Assembly (NCBI RefSeq): GCF_963169125.1
Contig: NC_084794.1
Location: forward strand, 71,769,665-71,833,664
Direction: 5' to 3'
DNA: 64,000 bases
Source of the DNA: Humulus lupulus
Taxonomy: Eukaryota; Streptophyta; Magnoliopsida; Rosales; Cannabaceae
A program made the position numbers and the translations under genes. Below, in pieces: positions 45,385 through 58,156 of the stretch. Within the stretch, counting starts at the first letter, position 1. Every line of letters begins with the position of its first letter. The notes beneath the pieces were generated by a model. It saw only the letters and a program-made list of their open reading frames with translations. It searched no databases and was not told where the DNA came from.

Positions 45385-46446
45385 ATGACTGCTCAAGCTG
45401 CATCTCCGGTGTTTACTCCAGTTGTGTTTTCTCACAAGGTATCTGTCAAACTCGATGATAACAATTTTCTCTTATGGAGGCCCCAAATTCTTTCTGCAAT
45501 ACGAGGTCATCGTCTTCACGATTACATCTCGGATTCTGTTACACCTCCTCTAAAGTACGTCACTGAGTACGATCAGCTTCATGATATTATCAATCCACGA
45601 TTTCAAGAATGGGAGGTTCAGGACCAACTACTGTATTCTTGGCTTCTTTCCTCGATGTCTGATGGTATTCTCACTCGGATTGTCGGTGCCGAAACCTCTG
45701 CTCAAGTATGGAAGACTCTTGAGGTCTATTTCGTTACTCAAACATCTACTAAGATTGATCAGTACACCACTCAACTTCAAAGTTGCAAGAAGGATTCTCT
45801 TTCCATAAATGAGTATCTACTTCGAATCAAAATGCTTGTGGATCGTCTAGGCTCTGTCGGTCATAAAATCACGGTTAAAGAACATATTGCTGCCATTTTT
45901 AAGGGTCTACCTGCCGATTATGATACGTTTATTATCTCTGTGAATTCAAGAAACGATGCATATTCTGTTGCTGAGATAGAAACACTTCTTTTGTCCCAAG
46001 AGCATCGCATGGACACTCATTCAAGAGACCTTGATTCTGTTAATATGGCCAGTACTCGAAGTTTTCGTGGTAAAGGTCACAGTTCTTTCAATTTTTCTCC
46101 TCCTATTGACTCTCGTGACGCCTCTGATCTGAACTCTAAACATGTTGGCCGTGGTCGTGGTTCATGGAACCCCTACGCAGTCTCTCCAAGAGGCACTCAA
46201 TCCACCATGTCCTCTTTGCCGTTTGGTTTTGGTAGAAGGAGTTCTTCCACTCCCTTTTCTTCTATTGAGAGCCAGCCAATGACGTCTACCTCTCGGGTTG
46301 TTTGTCAACTTTGTACTCGTGCTGGTCACATAGCCTCTCGATGCTATCAGAGGTTTAATTTTGAATTTCCAGGAGATGGTGCTGCAAATGTCCCCAGACA
46401 ATCAGTCCATATTGCCACTGCCGATTCTGTATTGGATGAAGCCTAG
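45385..46446 (+). pseudogene. Copia gag, ended by a premature stop
   Basis: ATG 45385 (MTAQAAS) begins a copia gag with a KLDDNNFLLWR N-terminal motif, a UBN2-type core, a Gly/Ser-rich linker and a zinc knuckle CQLCTRAGHIASRC. TAG at 46444-46446 follows DEA; the next codons give the protease motif DSGATSHC in the same frame, so a TGG (Trp) to TAG change has cut the polyprotein. Gag would form the particle. Confidence 0.85.
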
Positions 46447-48118
46447 TATCCTGACTCAGGTGCCACATCGCATTGTACTGCTGATCCAACAAAATTCACC
46501 CACAAACAGCCTTATCCTGGCCTTGACCAAGTGCATCTGGGGGATGGTGCTGGCATTCCTTTCCAAAATATTAGTAATTCTCAGTTTCATACTCCTTATG
46601 TTTCCAAACCCCTTGTTTTAAATAGAATGTTACATGTTCCTCAAATTTCAAAAAATCTTCTTAGTGTCTCTAAGTTTGCCTTGGATAATAATGCATTTTT
46701 TGAGTTTTATCCTAACTATTGCTATGTCAAAGACCAGGATTCGAAGGCAATTTTAATGGCAGGGCAACTTCATAATGGGCTCTATGTCATACAGCCAACT
46801 CAAATGACCTTCTCCCATGATGTTTCTACTTTCAGTCCTACTGTCATGTATTCTGTCAATACAACTAGTATGCCATCTGAGTCTGTTTACAATTGTAGTC
46901 CTTTTTCTTTGTGGCATAAACGTTTAGCTCATTCTTCTGCCCAAACTGTACAAACTATTATGAAATCTTGTAATATTCCTCATCATAATAAAACTGTTCT
47001 TGATTTTTGTGAAGCTTGTTGCAAAGGCAAAATCCATAAATTTCCTTTTCCATCTTCTGATACTACATTTACTAAACCTCTACAGTTAATTCATACAGAT
47101 ATATGGGGCCCTTCTCCAATGTTGTCCTCAAGTGGTTATAAGTATTATATCCACTTCATTGATGCTTACTCCAGGTACACATGGGTCTTTCTCCTAAAAG
47201 CCAAGTCCGAAGCACTCCAAACCTTTATTAATTTTAGAACTCAGATTGAAAAAGAGTTAGACTGTCCTATTGTTTCGGTTCAATCCGATTGGGGTGGTGA
47301 GTATAGGTCTCTAGCTCCTTATCTTACAGACCATGGCATTAGTCACAGACTCTCTTGCCCTACTATACACCAACAAAATGGGGTTGCCTTTCTTGCTCAA
47401 CCATCAATGCCTTTGGCCTATTGGGATGAAGCTGTTAGAACAGCTTGTTATGTTATCAACAGATTGCCCACCCCAGTCTTGCAAAATGACACACCACTAC
47501 ACAAATTATTTCACAAGAGTCCTGATTATTCAACTCTCAAAGTCTTTGGTTGTGCTTGTTACCCCAATACTAGACCGTTTAACAAACACAAGCTTGAATT
47601 CAGGTATGAAAAGTGTACATTTATTGGTTACAGCTTGAAACATAAGGATTATAAATGTTTAGCTGCCTCTGGCAGAATTTATGTTTCCAGAGATGTCATA
47701 TTTGATGAATACAATTTTCCTTTTTCTCATACTCACACTAATGCTTCTTTTTCTTCTGAACATGTTGGTGTTGGTCCCTCTGGTGTGATCCCTCTCGCCT
47801 CTGTGCAAGCACCATCCTCTCGGCATCAACACTCAGCAACATCCAACACCTCTCCCTCCTCTACTACAGGTTCCTCAAATTCCTCTCCCTTTCCCACAAC
47901 TTCCTCTCAGATATCATCTTCACCACTAGTTCAACCTCCAACACTAAACCCTACTCCCTCTTCTTCCTCAAATGACCACCCTCTACCCTCACAGCCCACT
48001 ACTAATACCCATCCCATGATCACAAGAGCTAAAGTTGGCACCTATAAACCAAAAGTCCTTGTGGTCTCCAAAGAACCTCTCACCGTCACTGCTGCCTTGC
48101 AGTCACCTGAATGGACAG
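46447..48118 (+). pseudogene. Copia protease and integrase, with active-site deletion
   Basis: The frame continues with protease (DSGATSHC), a GAG-pre-integrase domain (about 46900-47050) and integrase with catalytic Asp residues in HTDIWGP and QSDWGGEY. At about 47383 NGV runs directly into AFLAQ. The conserved segment that carries the third catalytic residue, Glu, is missing in frame, so integrase would be inactive. The frame is then cut at 48118 by the nested LTR. Confidence 0.85.
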
Positions 48119-50175
48119 TGATAAGTCTACAAAATAGAGTTATTTTACCACTTTTTATGTGCTAAGTGTTGCTTAATTCTTGAGTTTTTTATTGATTTAT
48201 TGAGTTTTTAAGTCATTTTGAATTTATTAGTCTTATTTTAATTTTATATATTTTTGTGTGTTTTTATAGTTATTTTGTTGTAATATATTGTAGTTTAATT
48301 ATTTGAATTATTGTAGTTTAATTTGGAGTAAAAAATGTGTTTTATTGAAACTAAATGTTAAATTAAATTAAGTTATAATTAATATTTTCAAAGAATTAAA
48401 TTGATTTATTTTATAGTTGAAAATATTTTATTATGATTTATTGTATATTTGTTTTGTAGGAAATTGGTCTATTGTTGGTGCTGGAAAATTAATAAAAGCA
48501 AAAAGAGAAATGTGTAATTTTGAAAGAAATAGCTAAAATATAGCATTTCAGCCTTAGTGGGCTTGCCAGAAAATTGCCCAGGCCCGAAGCCCACTTCACG
48601 TTCAGCCTCCAATCAGGCCCTTCATCCAGCTCCCTGCATCACGCCAGCCTCCAAAGCTCCACGCCAGCTTTTCTCTCGGCCAGCAACCAACTTCAGCATA
48701 TATCATCACCAAGCTGCCTCCCAGCTCCTTCAGCAAGTCACGGCCCAAGATTCCTCACTAGCCCCCAATTCGCACAAGACCATCACACCCAAACGCCCAG
48801 CTGCTGCCATTTCCTCCTGGGCCGCCAGCCTTCACGCCTAACATTGGCTCCAATTGCTCCAAGCCCACCGTGGGCCCGCCAGCCACTCGGGCCTCTTCAA
48901 CCAACAAGTCCCCAATCTCCCTGGCCCAATTTGCACCCCATGCCAGCCTTGACCAAGCTGCCAATAGCCACCAAAAGGCAAAAAAACCACATTTTTATTC
49001 CCAATATTTTTCACTCAAATATCAATTCACTCTTCCCTATTTTTCTTACCTAAATAAACATTCCTAATTCATTTTTTTTACCCTAGCTTTTCACTAATAT
49101 TTTACCCAACCAAACATTTCATATTTCCAATACTCTTACACTTACTCTATTTATCCTATCACTTCCCAACACAATTAAATTAATCAATTTATTTATTTTA
49201 ATTTGATTAATTTAATCTTCATATTTTGCCTATATATAGAGTCTTGTAAGACCATTTGGGGAGCTCTTCTTCTTCATCTTTTTTTCAACCTCTTCTACAC
49301 TCCATATTTCTCTCTTCTTTTCACTATTTTCTATCTACCATTTTCATCTTTTGAAGAGCATGTCAAGTATGTTATTTTGTAATTTTTATTTCAATCTAGT
49401 TATGAGCTTCTAATCTTTTTCAAAGGTTATTAAGATGATGATGAAGCAAAATGTAACTAGAAAGTATTTTTTGTTGTATGTTGATTTCCCATTTGTACAA
49501 CATTGTTTATGGATTTTTCTATCAAAGATATGCATTTTTCATCTATTATTGATTGTTAAAGTATATTACACTTAGTTCTTCATTATGCAAAAATATGATA
49601 TTCTTTGATTAAATGTTTTTCATTAAATTGTTCACATCTAATTCTTAGAGCATAAGTATCATATTTTGCCTAAATATAATCTCTTTGATTTTTTGTAGTT
49701 TCATTAGGTTGTAACACAACTAATGCTTAGAAATTATATCTTATATAAGTGAAGAAAAATCCTACATTTTTTAAAGAGTAACTTGTGCTTGAATAGAAAA
49801 TATATTTTGAAAAAATATATAGTGTGATTTATTTCAACTATATCAAAACTTGGGAATCAATATACTTATAAATACTATTGAACTTGCATTTTGTGGATTC
49901 TAAAATCTTAATAATCTTATTTTACATATCTCATTTGAAAACCATTTTTATCATTAATATTTTTATTACTTGTCTTTTATTTTTCTAAAACAAAATCTCA
50001 TCAAATATTTGGAACTAGATTAGAATATTCTTGCTTTGTTTGAAATAGTTTCTTTTGATGTTAGTCAACTCCCATGGGTTCGACCTCGTACTTACATGAA
50101 CATTATATTCCGAAACGATTCGTGCACTTGCGAGTTTAAAATATTAAAACACCCTCTTTTGGGATCAACAGACAA
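48114..50175. mobile_element. Solo LTR (2052 bp) inserted in copia pol
   Basis: The insert 48119-50170 starts TGATAAGTCT and ends GGGATCAACA. Flanks are GACAG (48114-48118) and GACAA (50171-50175), a 5-bp duplication with one change, and the copia frame resumes exactly after it. It has no internal coding domain. A TATA box at 49231-49238 is followed by a CT-rich leader, and a GC-rich part lies at about 48545-48985. This is what remains after the two LTRs of a large element recombined. The family is not identified. Confidence 0.8.
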
Positions 50176-51560
50176 CAGCTATGCAAACAGAATTGGATGC
50201 TCTCTTCAGACAGAAAACATGGACTCTTGTCCCTTTGCCTCCAGGAAAGAAACCCAGAGGCTGTAAATGGGTGTACAAACTTAAAGAAAACATAGATGGC
50301 TCTATTGCTAAGCACAAAGCAAGACTTGTGGCCAAAGGGTTCTTGCAAAGGTATGGTTTTGATTTTACTGAGACTTTTAGTCCCGTAGTTAAACCAACCA
50401 CCATCAGAGTTATTCTTACCATTGCTCTCTCAAATGGCTGGAAAATTCGGCAACTCGATGTTAACAATGTCTTCCTTAATGGAGAGTTAAGTGAAGAAGT
50501 TTTTATGACTCAGCCTCCTGGATTTGTAGGCAAAAGCTCTCCTAATCTGGTTTGTAAACTGCACAAGGCTTTATATGGCTTGAGACAGGCCCCAAGAGCC
50601 TGGTTTGACAAACTCAGACAGTCCCTCAAATCATGTGGTTTTCATTCTGCTCGGTCTGATCACTCTTTGTTCATTAGAATTTTACCTGCTCACACTACCT
50701 TTGTCTTAGTTTATGTTGATGACATTCTTGTCACAGGGAGTTCTTCAAGTGCAATTACTGTCTTAGTTCGTGAGCTGAACAGTGCTTTTGCTCTTAAGGA
50801 TCTTGGCTCTTTAGACTATTTTTTGGGAATTCAGGTTCAGCATGTTGGAAATGGTCTACACTTGTGCCAAACAAAGTACATCATGGATATCTTATGCCAA
50901 GCTAAAATGGACTGTGCCAATTCTCTCTCGACACCAATGACTGGAGGTGAAAAATTATCAGCTTATGGTAGTGACCCCATTCCTGATTCCCATTTTTATC
51001 GAAGTATTGTAGGTGCATTGCAGTATGCTGTGGTTACTCAACCTGAAATAGCCTATGCAGTGAACAAATTTGCACAGTATATGCATAATCCTTTAGAGTC
51101 TCACTGGAAAGTTGTTAAGAAGATTCTTAGATATCTCAAAGGCACCTTGGACTATGGTATTCACTTGCAGCCGTGCTCATCTCTCACTCTTACAGGATAT
51201 TGTGATGCTGATTTGGCATCAGATCCGGATGACCGCAGATCAACAACTGGCTTTTGCATTTATCTTGGCTCAAATCTGGTGTCTTGGAGCTCAAAGAAGC
51301 AGAAAACTGTCTCTAGATCCAGCACTGAGGCTGAATATCGCAGTTTAGCACACGCCACTGCAGAACTGCTCTGGTTGCAATCTCTTCTTACTGAAGTTGG
51401 CCTATCCCAGATTCCTCTTCCCACGATTTGGTGTGACAATCAAAGTACAGTGCTTATGTCTGCCAACCCAGTTCTGCACAGTCGCACTAAGCATATTGAA
51501 TTGGATTTGTATTTTGTCAGAGAAAGGATCCTCAACAACAAATTGCAGCTGTACTTGTAA
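50171..51560 (+). pseudogene. Copia reverse transcriptase and RNase H
   Basis: The frame resumes after the solo LTR. The copia RT shows WVYKLKEN, RLVAKGF, QLDVNNVFLNG and the catalytic YVDD (about 50716-50727). RNase H shows YCDADLASD, SSTEAEYR and WCDNQS, which supply the acidic metal-binding residues. The tail after the last RNase H motif is missing: the frame runs into LTR-like sequence and ends at 51560, so the usual C-terminus and the polypurine tract have been lost. Confidence 0.85.
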
Positions 51561-51567
51561 CTAATTC

Positions 51568-51769
51568 TGTTAAGATAGTTAGATAGACTATGTTAGTTAG
51601 ATCTATTCTGTTAAGATAGTTATTATACAGCTGTACTTGTAACTAATTCTGTTAGTGCTCGGCTCTATATCCTTATCACTGCTTGTATATATTGAGTTTT
51701 TCAGCTCATTCAATCAATGAAGTGAATCATTCTGTTTCTTCATTTTGTTATTTTCTCACACACTTAACA
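51568..51769 (+). repeat. 3' LTR of the copia element
   Basis: 202 bp, TGTTAAGATAG...CTTAACA. Just before it, at about 51546-51570, an extra copy of an LTR-internal word (CAGCTGTACTTGTAACTAAT) lies where the polypurine tract should be. Confidence 0.85.
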
Positions 51770-52059
51770 AACACACGAAGAAATAATTACTCAAATTTTT
51801 TGATATGTCCGTATACATTATAAGATGTATACCATTAATTTTTTAGAAACTCGCAAAAATTTACGATATCAAAAACAAGACTTATATTGTCAGTTGCACT
51901 CGAGCTTATTTTTTTTCATATACGTGTAAAACAAATTTTTTGAACTTTGATTTCAGTACAATAAATTATTTAGAATTTCTCAAAAACTGGTGAGAAGCGT
52001 GTTGTAACTACAATATACACTACTACAAAACTAGGCTTTCCCGACACCCAACCACAATA

Positions 52060-52370
52060 GTCAACTCTGTCGACTGTAGTCGTAATTGCTTAGCGGGACT
52101 CTACGCCGACAGTTAAAAAATGTAGGCATAGAGACCAACGCCGACAGCTAATAATTGTCACCGTTTCTTTTGACTATCGCTATTGACCCCGACATCAACA
52201 ATTACTTCGAGATCAATGCCAACAGTTAAAATGTGTCGTTATTGATCACAACACCGACAGTTAATTCAAGACCAATACTGACAATTAAAATGTGTCGCTA
52301 TTGACCCCAATGTCGATAGTTAATTCAAGACCAAGCCGACAGCCGACAGCCGACAGTTAAATGTTGTCGC
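52060..52370. repeat. Left subterminal repeats of the CACTA element
   Basis: Repeated CGACAGTTAA(A/T) and TGTCGCTATTGACC words occur at least six times. In CACTA elements such subterminal repeats bind transposase. Confidence 0.75.
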
Positions 52371-52374
52371 TATA

Positions 52375-52790
52375 AAAATTATGTATTTATTAAAAACTTT
52401 TAAAACTAGATTTTTTTTTCTAAATTTTTCATATTATTAACTTTTGTATTTATAATAACTTTTATATTAAAATTAAAATTTATTATTCTTTAACATAACT
52501 ATATTATTCTTTAACATATTTATAAAATTTGTATTATTTAAAAAATAGTTGTTTTATTAATTGGAAAAATATTGTAAAGAAATTAATGAATAGTATAATT
52601 TTAAAAATAAACTAAATTATGTAAATATATATTTATAAAAATGATGTATTTATTAAAAAAAATTAAAACTATATTTTTTTTGTTTCTAAATTTTTCATAT
52701 TATTAACTTTTGTATTTATAATAATTTTAATATCAAATTTTAAATTTATTATTCTTTAACATATTTATAAAATTAACTATATTATTCCTA
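52375..52790. repeat. Diverged tandem duplication inside the CACTA element
   Basis: Two segments, from about 52380 and from about 52640, share TGTATTTATTAAAAA, TAAATTTTTCATATTATTAAC and TTATTCTTTAACATA in the same order, offset by roughly 260 bases. Noncoding. Confidence 0.6.
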
Positions 52791-55700
52791 ACCTAATTAT
52801 GTCCCAGGCATCTTAGAATTACCCACAAAAAACCTAATTATCTTAATCAACAATTTCAAAGAATGGTGACAGCAGAGAAACACATGATCTACACACACCA
52901 AGTAGGGGCACGAGAATAAAAAACCTATGTAAGTGATAGTAACCAAGTAAAACTGTAAAACTATGGGAAGGTATATTAACTTTCAAAACGATAGTTTCTT
53001 ATACCTATGCCAGGAGTACACAACAAGCATGGTACCCATTCAACTTCCCAAATATTTAAACAAATTGCCAATAAACTTCACATTGCATAAACTTATCCAT
53101 AAAGATTAATCTAGCATAGTAGAAAGTAGGACAAGTAATCCAAAAACATCAATTATAAAACCCAATAATTACCAAGAAACTCAATGCTTTAAACAGGACA
53201 ATCACAAAAAAGAGATAATGAAAAGCATCGACAAAATTACCCATAAAAACGTAAACATTCTACTATCAACTTTTGATAATCAAAGATTCACTAATTTCTA
53301 CAAATTTTCACTGATTTTATTGAAGTGTGAACCTTGCTGGGCATTTGAACTAACATATGCATGGAAGGTGTGTTTTAAAAGCAAAATATACACAGAATAT
53401 ACGTATAAAATAGAGTTTGTAGAAGCCATTAATCTACTCGGGGAAAAGCCATGATATATATTGAATTGCTATGTTTTTTCTATTTAATATGTTGTCAATA
53501 TATATATATATATATATCTATATATTTATAAATCATTGATCAATGTATCCAAAAAATATATCTCATATCTCATATCTCATATCTCATACCTCAAACCCCA
53601 ACTGTATGTACGTGTGAAACAGAGAAATCATATCTTTTTTTTTATTAACTCAACAAACAAAGTAAAACAAACTAGTTTTCTTTGTTTTTGTGGGGACACT
53701 ACCTAGCTTTGAATATATATAGTTGCTTTTATTGGAATACTTTTCTTTCCTTGTTTAGGAAATATATACATATAGTAATTATGTAATATATATATAGCTC
53801 GTTGCTTGTAAATATACACAACATATATATAGCATGAAAAAATATATATAATATATAGTTTTTTGTCGGTGGATTAATAATTAGTTGTCTAATATTGACT
53901 ATAGGATCTTCATTCTTTGACTATAGAGCGTCGAAAAAGCTTCCACATGTTTCTATACAAGTGTATGATTCATTACATCTCCTTTTTTTTTCACTGATAG
54001 ATATAGTTGTCTTTTGGTAATATTTGACCCATTTACAAGCAAATATATATATATATTGTTTTCTTCCTTAATATTTGGCTTGTTGGCTACTATATATAGC
54101 TAGCTAATATATAATCGTTTTCAAAACACAATAAATATTAGCTAGTGTTCAAGTTTAGGGGGCAGCAGCCCTTATTTGTTTATTTTCTTCTTCTTATAAT
54201 TTATAAGTTAAAATATAGCCCAAAATTTTGAAAAACTAAAAAGTAAAGCCTCCCCAACAAACTAAATTTAATGATACATAATTTCTGGCTCGATTTAATG
54301 ATACTAAATTTAAGGATCCAAGAACAGGTTACAAATAGAATCCAAAAATAGTTGGTTCATCAAATTTGAGAGTAAACTTGAAAGCTTTTCAGCATATGCC
54401 TGATTTTATTCCCTGTTTTTCCAAAACATGTTCTGTTTTCTTGTCTATGGCAAGTTTGTTGTATATATTTCTAATATTGATATTAGATTTAGGATTTTGT
54501 GTGATGATATATTTGTTGTATTTAGATTTAGATAGCCCTGCTTGTATGCAGATAAACTGGAAATTCTTTCTACTAGTATTATAGACTTAGAAGAAGATAA
54601 TATGATATTTGTTTTCATATTTAGATATTTGGTTTAGTTTGTACTGTTGGTGATGATTGTGAACTTGTGTTTGGGCTTTTGGGTTTGATATTGAGGGTAA
54701 AGACATAAGTTTAAAGAATACATTGAAAAGAAAATAACAAAAAGTGAACTTTGGTGTAGGGTGAACTTTGTTTTTGGAGAGATAACTAGTTTTTGAATTT
54801 AAGAGTTTTATGTGTTTGAATCACAATTGTTGCTGGTATTCTCAAGCCTTTTTTGAATTACTTCCCTGAGTTTTCACAAACCAACGTTCAATGACTGCCT
54901 GAATTTTTTTTTAAGTCTAATTTTTATTTAACCATATTTTTTACTCATGCAAATATTGTATTTTTGCATGCAATTTGGAACAATTTTGTGTTGTAACTGT
55001 TTAGATGAAGTTTGGAGTGATGTTTTGTAGTTTTTTCAAATGGTATTTGGCATTTTAATAGGACAAGCAAAATAGACAATGCTTCACTGAATATTTGCCA
55101 AGTTGTGAACCAAAATAGATAAAGTTTCTCTGATTAGTTACTATTTCATCTCTTGAAAAGTTGTGAACCAAAATAGACAATGCTTCACTATGTAGTTACC
55201 ATTGCATCTCTTCAAGAGTGTTGTTAGTATTTGATAGGTTCTGTTAAAACTAACAGTTTGTTTTGAAAAAAATCACAGCAATTACTGTTAAATAGCCATT
55301 TATTATATAGGTAAGATAAAATACAATTCTGAAACATGTTTTTCTTAAACATGCTAAACGATATCTAAAAGCTACTGATGTTTGATATATGTTCTTACTC
55401 AATTTTAATTATAGTTGTTGGGTTAGTACCTCTTATTTGTTCGTTCATTTTTGTGTGCCCATGCCTTGAGTGGAAGCCACCGTCAAAAGAAATAAACTTA
55501 AAAAAAAAAAAAACAAGCCACAAACTAATAAAAATGGATTTGTACATATTATGTTTTAATGAAAAATTTTGATTAGTCTATTGTGTAAATGTAAAAAGAG
55601 TGGATAAATTTGTTTGTTTTATTTTTCAATTCCAAACTTGTTTTATGCTTTTGATGTGGATGTCTTTGTAAGCACTGGAGACTTGGGTCCTATAATATTT

Positions 55701-56385
55701 TGGTATATATTGACTTTTTTATTTTGTTTTAATATACCTTGACTTGAATGAAATAAAGTATTAGAGCGATAAAATTAGTTCATTGAAACTATTGAGTATG
55801 AAAAAATATTAAAAGAACAAGAGAGTAAACTTATTATGACTTGGACTGAGACATTGGTAGCAAGAGAATTGTGTAACAATTGTGAGTAAACTTATTTATT
55901 TACACTACAATAAAAATTTAGTTATAATTTTTCATGTTTGGTGTATTATAATGTGATTTTTCATGTTTCAGGATGATTTTTGAAAGAAATTCATGGCAGT
56001 CAATTCTTACTTTAGAAAGACTATTGGTGATAAATGTGAGTACAAGGACAAGAAGAAGAAATATATGTTGTTTAACAATGAATTTAGTGTTTTATTTTAT
56101 TTGTAATTTTTATTAGAGTATATGATTCTTTTTTTAGTAGTTAATTATTTACATTGTAAATCTAGTTATATATCTTTTAAGGTCAATGCGATTATGTTTA
56201 TAGACAAGTTTATATGATTTTTAAGTCAAGTAGTAGTGTTATATTTGTACAAATTTTTTTTTATTAGATTTGTAAATACTTGGTATAAGTTTTGTTATTT
56301 TAATCTATAAATTTTTAGATTTGTATATAAATGTTTAATTTGAATCATAATTTTTAATTTAAAATAAAAATAAATAATTTTTTTG

Positions 56386-56690
56386 CAAGCAACGACGACA
56401 CCAAATAACTATCGGCATTGCTAGCAACGGCGACACCTAATAACTGTTGGCATTGCCAGCAACAACAACACCTAATAACTGTCGGCGTAGCCAGCAACGG
56501 TGACACTTAATAACTGTCGACGTTGCCAGCAACGACAATACCTAATAACTTTCGGCATAGCCAACAACGGCGACACCTAATAACTGCCGACGTAGCCAGC
56601 AACGACGACACCTAATAACTGTCGGCGTAGCTACCCCTACGCCGGCATAGACAAATACGACAGTTAGTCAAATGTTGTCGTTGCTCAACA
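56386..56690. repeat. Right subterminal repeats of the CACTA element
   Basis: A unit near 44 bases, with consensus GCAACGACGACACCTAATAA followed by CTGTCGGCGTAGCCA, occurs about six times with small changes. It carries the inverse of the left-end CGACAGTTA word and is a likely transposase-binding array. Confidence 0.8.
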
Positions 56691-56740
56691 GTGACAATTA
56701 AAAGCTGTCGGGAAATCCTATTTTTGTAGTAGTGATATAA

Positions 56741-58156
56741 TGTAACGTCTCAAATTACCTAATAAGGCTTATGACCTTGACTATGGGGCCAAGATGACAA
56801 ATTATGAAAATTATATGATTATGTGATATATATATATATGTGTGTGTATCATTATATGATTATGTGGGTTATATTATAATATGACTTAATATGTATCTTT
56901 AGGTGTATTAAATATGCATGTGGTTCTGATTAAAATGACAATTTTCGTAATTTGGCCCGTTAGAGGTATATTTGACATATACGTGATATATGTGTGGGAC
57001 CACATTATTAGGTGGATATATTTGGGTTACTCGACACGAGACGATCCTAGGGAGCAAGCTAGTGGGAAAGTCACAACGGGACTCATATTTGACTCGGTGT
57101 GAATCAAGGGGTATATTGGGTATTTAATACATTACTGGGTTATTGAGTAATGAGAATGGTTATTTGATGATATATTAGGAGTTAGTGAGATCAGGAGGGA
57201 ATTCTAGGATTTTTTACTATTTTACCCTCGGGGGCATTTGTGGGACTCCTAGCATTGGGATTTGTTTGAGGTTACTTAAGCTCGAAGTAACCTATTAGAA
57301 ACATAAGAAGAACGTTCAGTACGTTCTCTCTCTCCTGTTATCCCTTTTTACCGTTCGTCGCATTTTTTAAGGAGACTTGAGTTTTAGGACTCTGATTAAA
57401 GCAAGGATCGAGTCATAACGATTCTAAGAAAGAATAGAAGCTTATTAGCCGGATGATTTAGTGAGAAACGACATAATCAGAGGTAATTTAAGCTTTGAAT
57501 TTCTGAGTTTCCTTTTCCTAAAGTTTCTTAAGTTTTGAATTTGGATTTTATGTTTTGAAGAGTTTTGAATGGTTTGAAGCTTAGGTTTTGATGGTTTTGG
57601 GCCATTGAGATGATTGGAAACTTTGTTTTTGAGATTTGGATATGTTTGGATAGGATTTTGGAAGGATTTAAAATGGGGAAAACAAAGTTCTTGGTTGTGC
57701 TCGTGGTTGGATCGCGGCCCTTTTCTTGTGTGTCGCGGCCCAGGCATGAAAAAAAAAGAATTGGTTGTTGGGAGCACCTTGGGTCGTGGCCCCTTTTTGG
57801 CAGGCCACGGCCCACAACGCAGACAGTGAAGGGGATGAGCCCCTGTTCTTGAGCAAGCCGCAGCTCAAGTTTTTGGGGCCGCAGCTTAAAATGGCAATTT
57901 CGGCCAAAGTTGGTTTTTAGTCATGGGAACTTAAACAAAAGGGCTCGGGATCGATCTTACTACCCAATTTAGTAGGATTCGACGTCCTGGAGGCTAGGAC
58001 TTGGTCTGGAAGCCTGTGTTTACTCGTGATTGATGGGATTCTATATTATGGTTGTGACTAGGTTATCGAAAGGGGCTCAGAACCGAGATCGTGCTCGAGG
58101 GTCGTATATTGGTAACCTGTGCTTGGACCGAATGTAAGAAAATTGCACCCAGTATG
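56741..58156. repeat. Truncated LTR (Tekay-like) cut by the next element
   Basis: It starts TGTAACGTCTCAAATTACC six bases right of the CACTA element and runs to 58156, where another LTR begins. Composition and words (GGCTTATGACCTTGA, GGGGCTC...CCGAGATCGTGCTCGAGG, AAAATTGCACCC) look like the long LTRs of Tekay-type chromoviruses. It contains a segment with repeated CGCGGCCC/CACGGCCC. The other end is not in the window; it probably lies beyond the element that follows. Confidence 0.55.

Larger units (their letters stand above)
45097..51774 (+). mobile_element. Ty1/copia retrotransposon, decayed, containing a nested solo LTR
   Basis: The element is 45102-51769. Flanks GACAC (45097-45101) and AACAC (51770-51774) suggest a 5-bp duplication with one change. 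The LTRs are short (193 and 202 bp), the primer-binding site at 45295 reads TGGTATCATAG (initiator tRNA-Met type), and the order gag, protease, integrase, RT, RNase H is that of copia. The short LTRs and gag type suggest the Ale/Retrofit group. It is broken by a stop, an integrase deletion, a 2.05-kb insertion and a shortened 3' end. Confidence 0.9.
52015..56737. mobile_element. CACTA (En/Spm-type) DNA transposon, non-autonomous
   Basis: The element is 52018-56734 (4717 bp). The left end is CACTACTACAAAA and the right end is the inverse TTTTTGTAGTAGTG; the similarity continues inward through a TTTCCCGACA block. Exact ATA target duplications (52015-52017 and 56735-56737) have the 3-bp length typical of CACTA elements. 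Subterminal repeats rich in GCCGACAGTTA fill about 52060-52370 and 56386-56690. No transposase is recognisable; the longest frames are under 80 codons. The interior is AT-rich. Confidence 0.88.

Noticed and set aside
48557..49067. Pro/Ala/Ser-rich frames of 94 and 159 codons
   Set aside because: They lie in the GC-rich part of the solo LTR, overlap each other in different frames and show no domain.
53218..53454. 78-codon frame inside the CACTA element as a transposase remnant
   Set aside because: No transposase motif is visible; composition is that of AT-rich filler.
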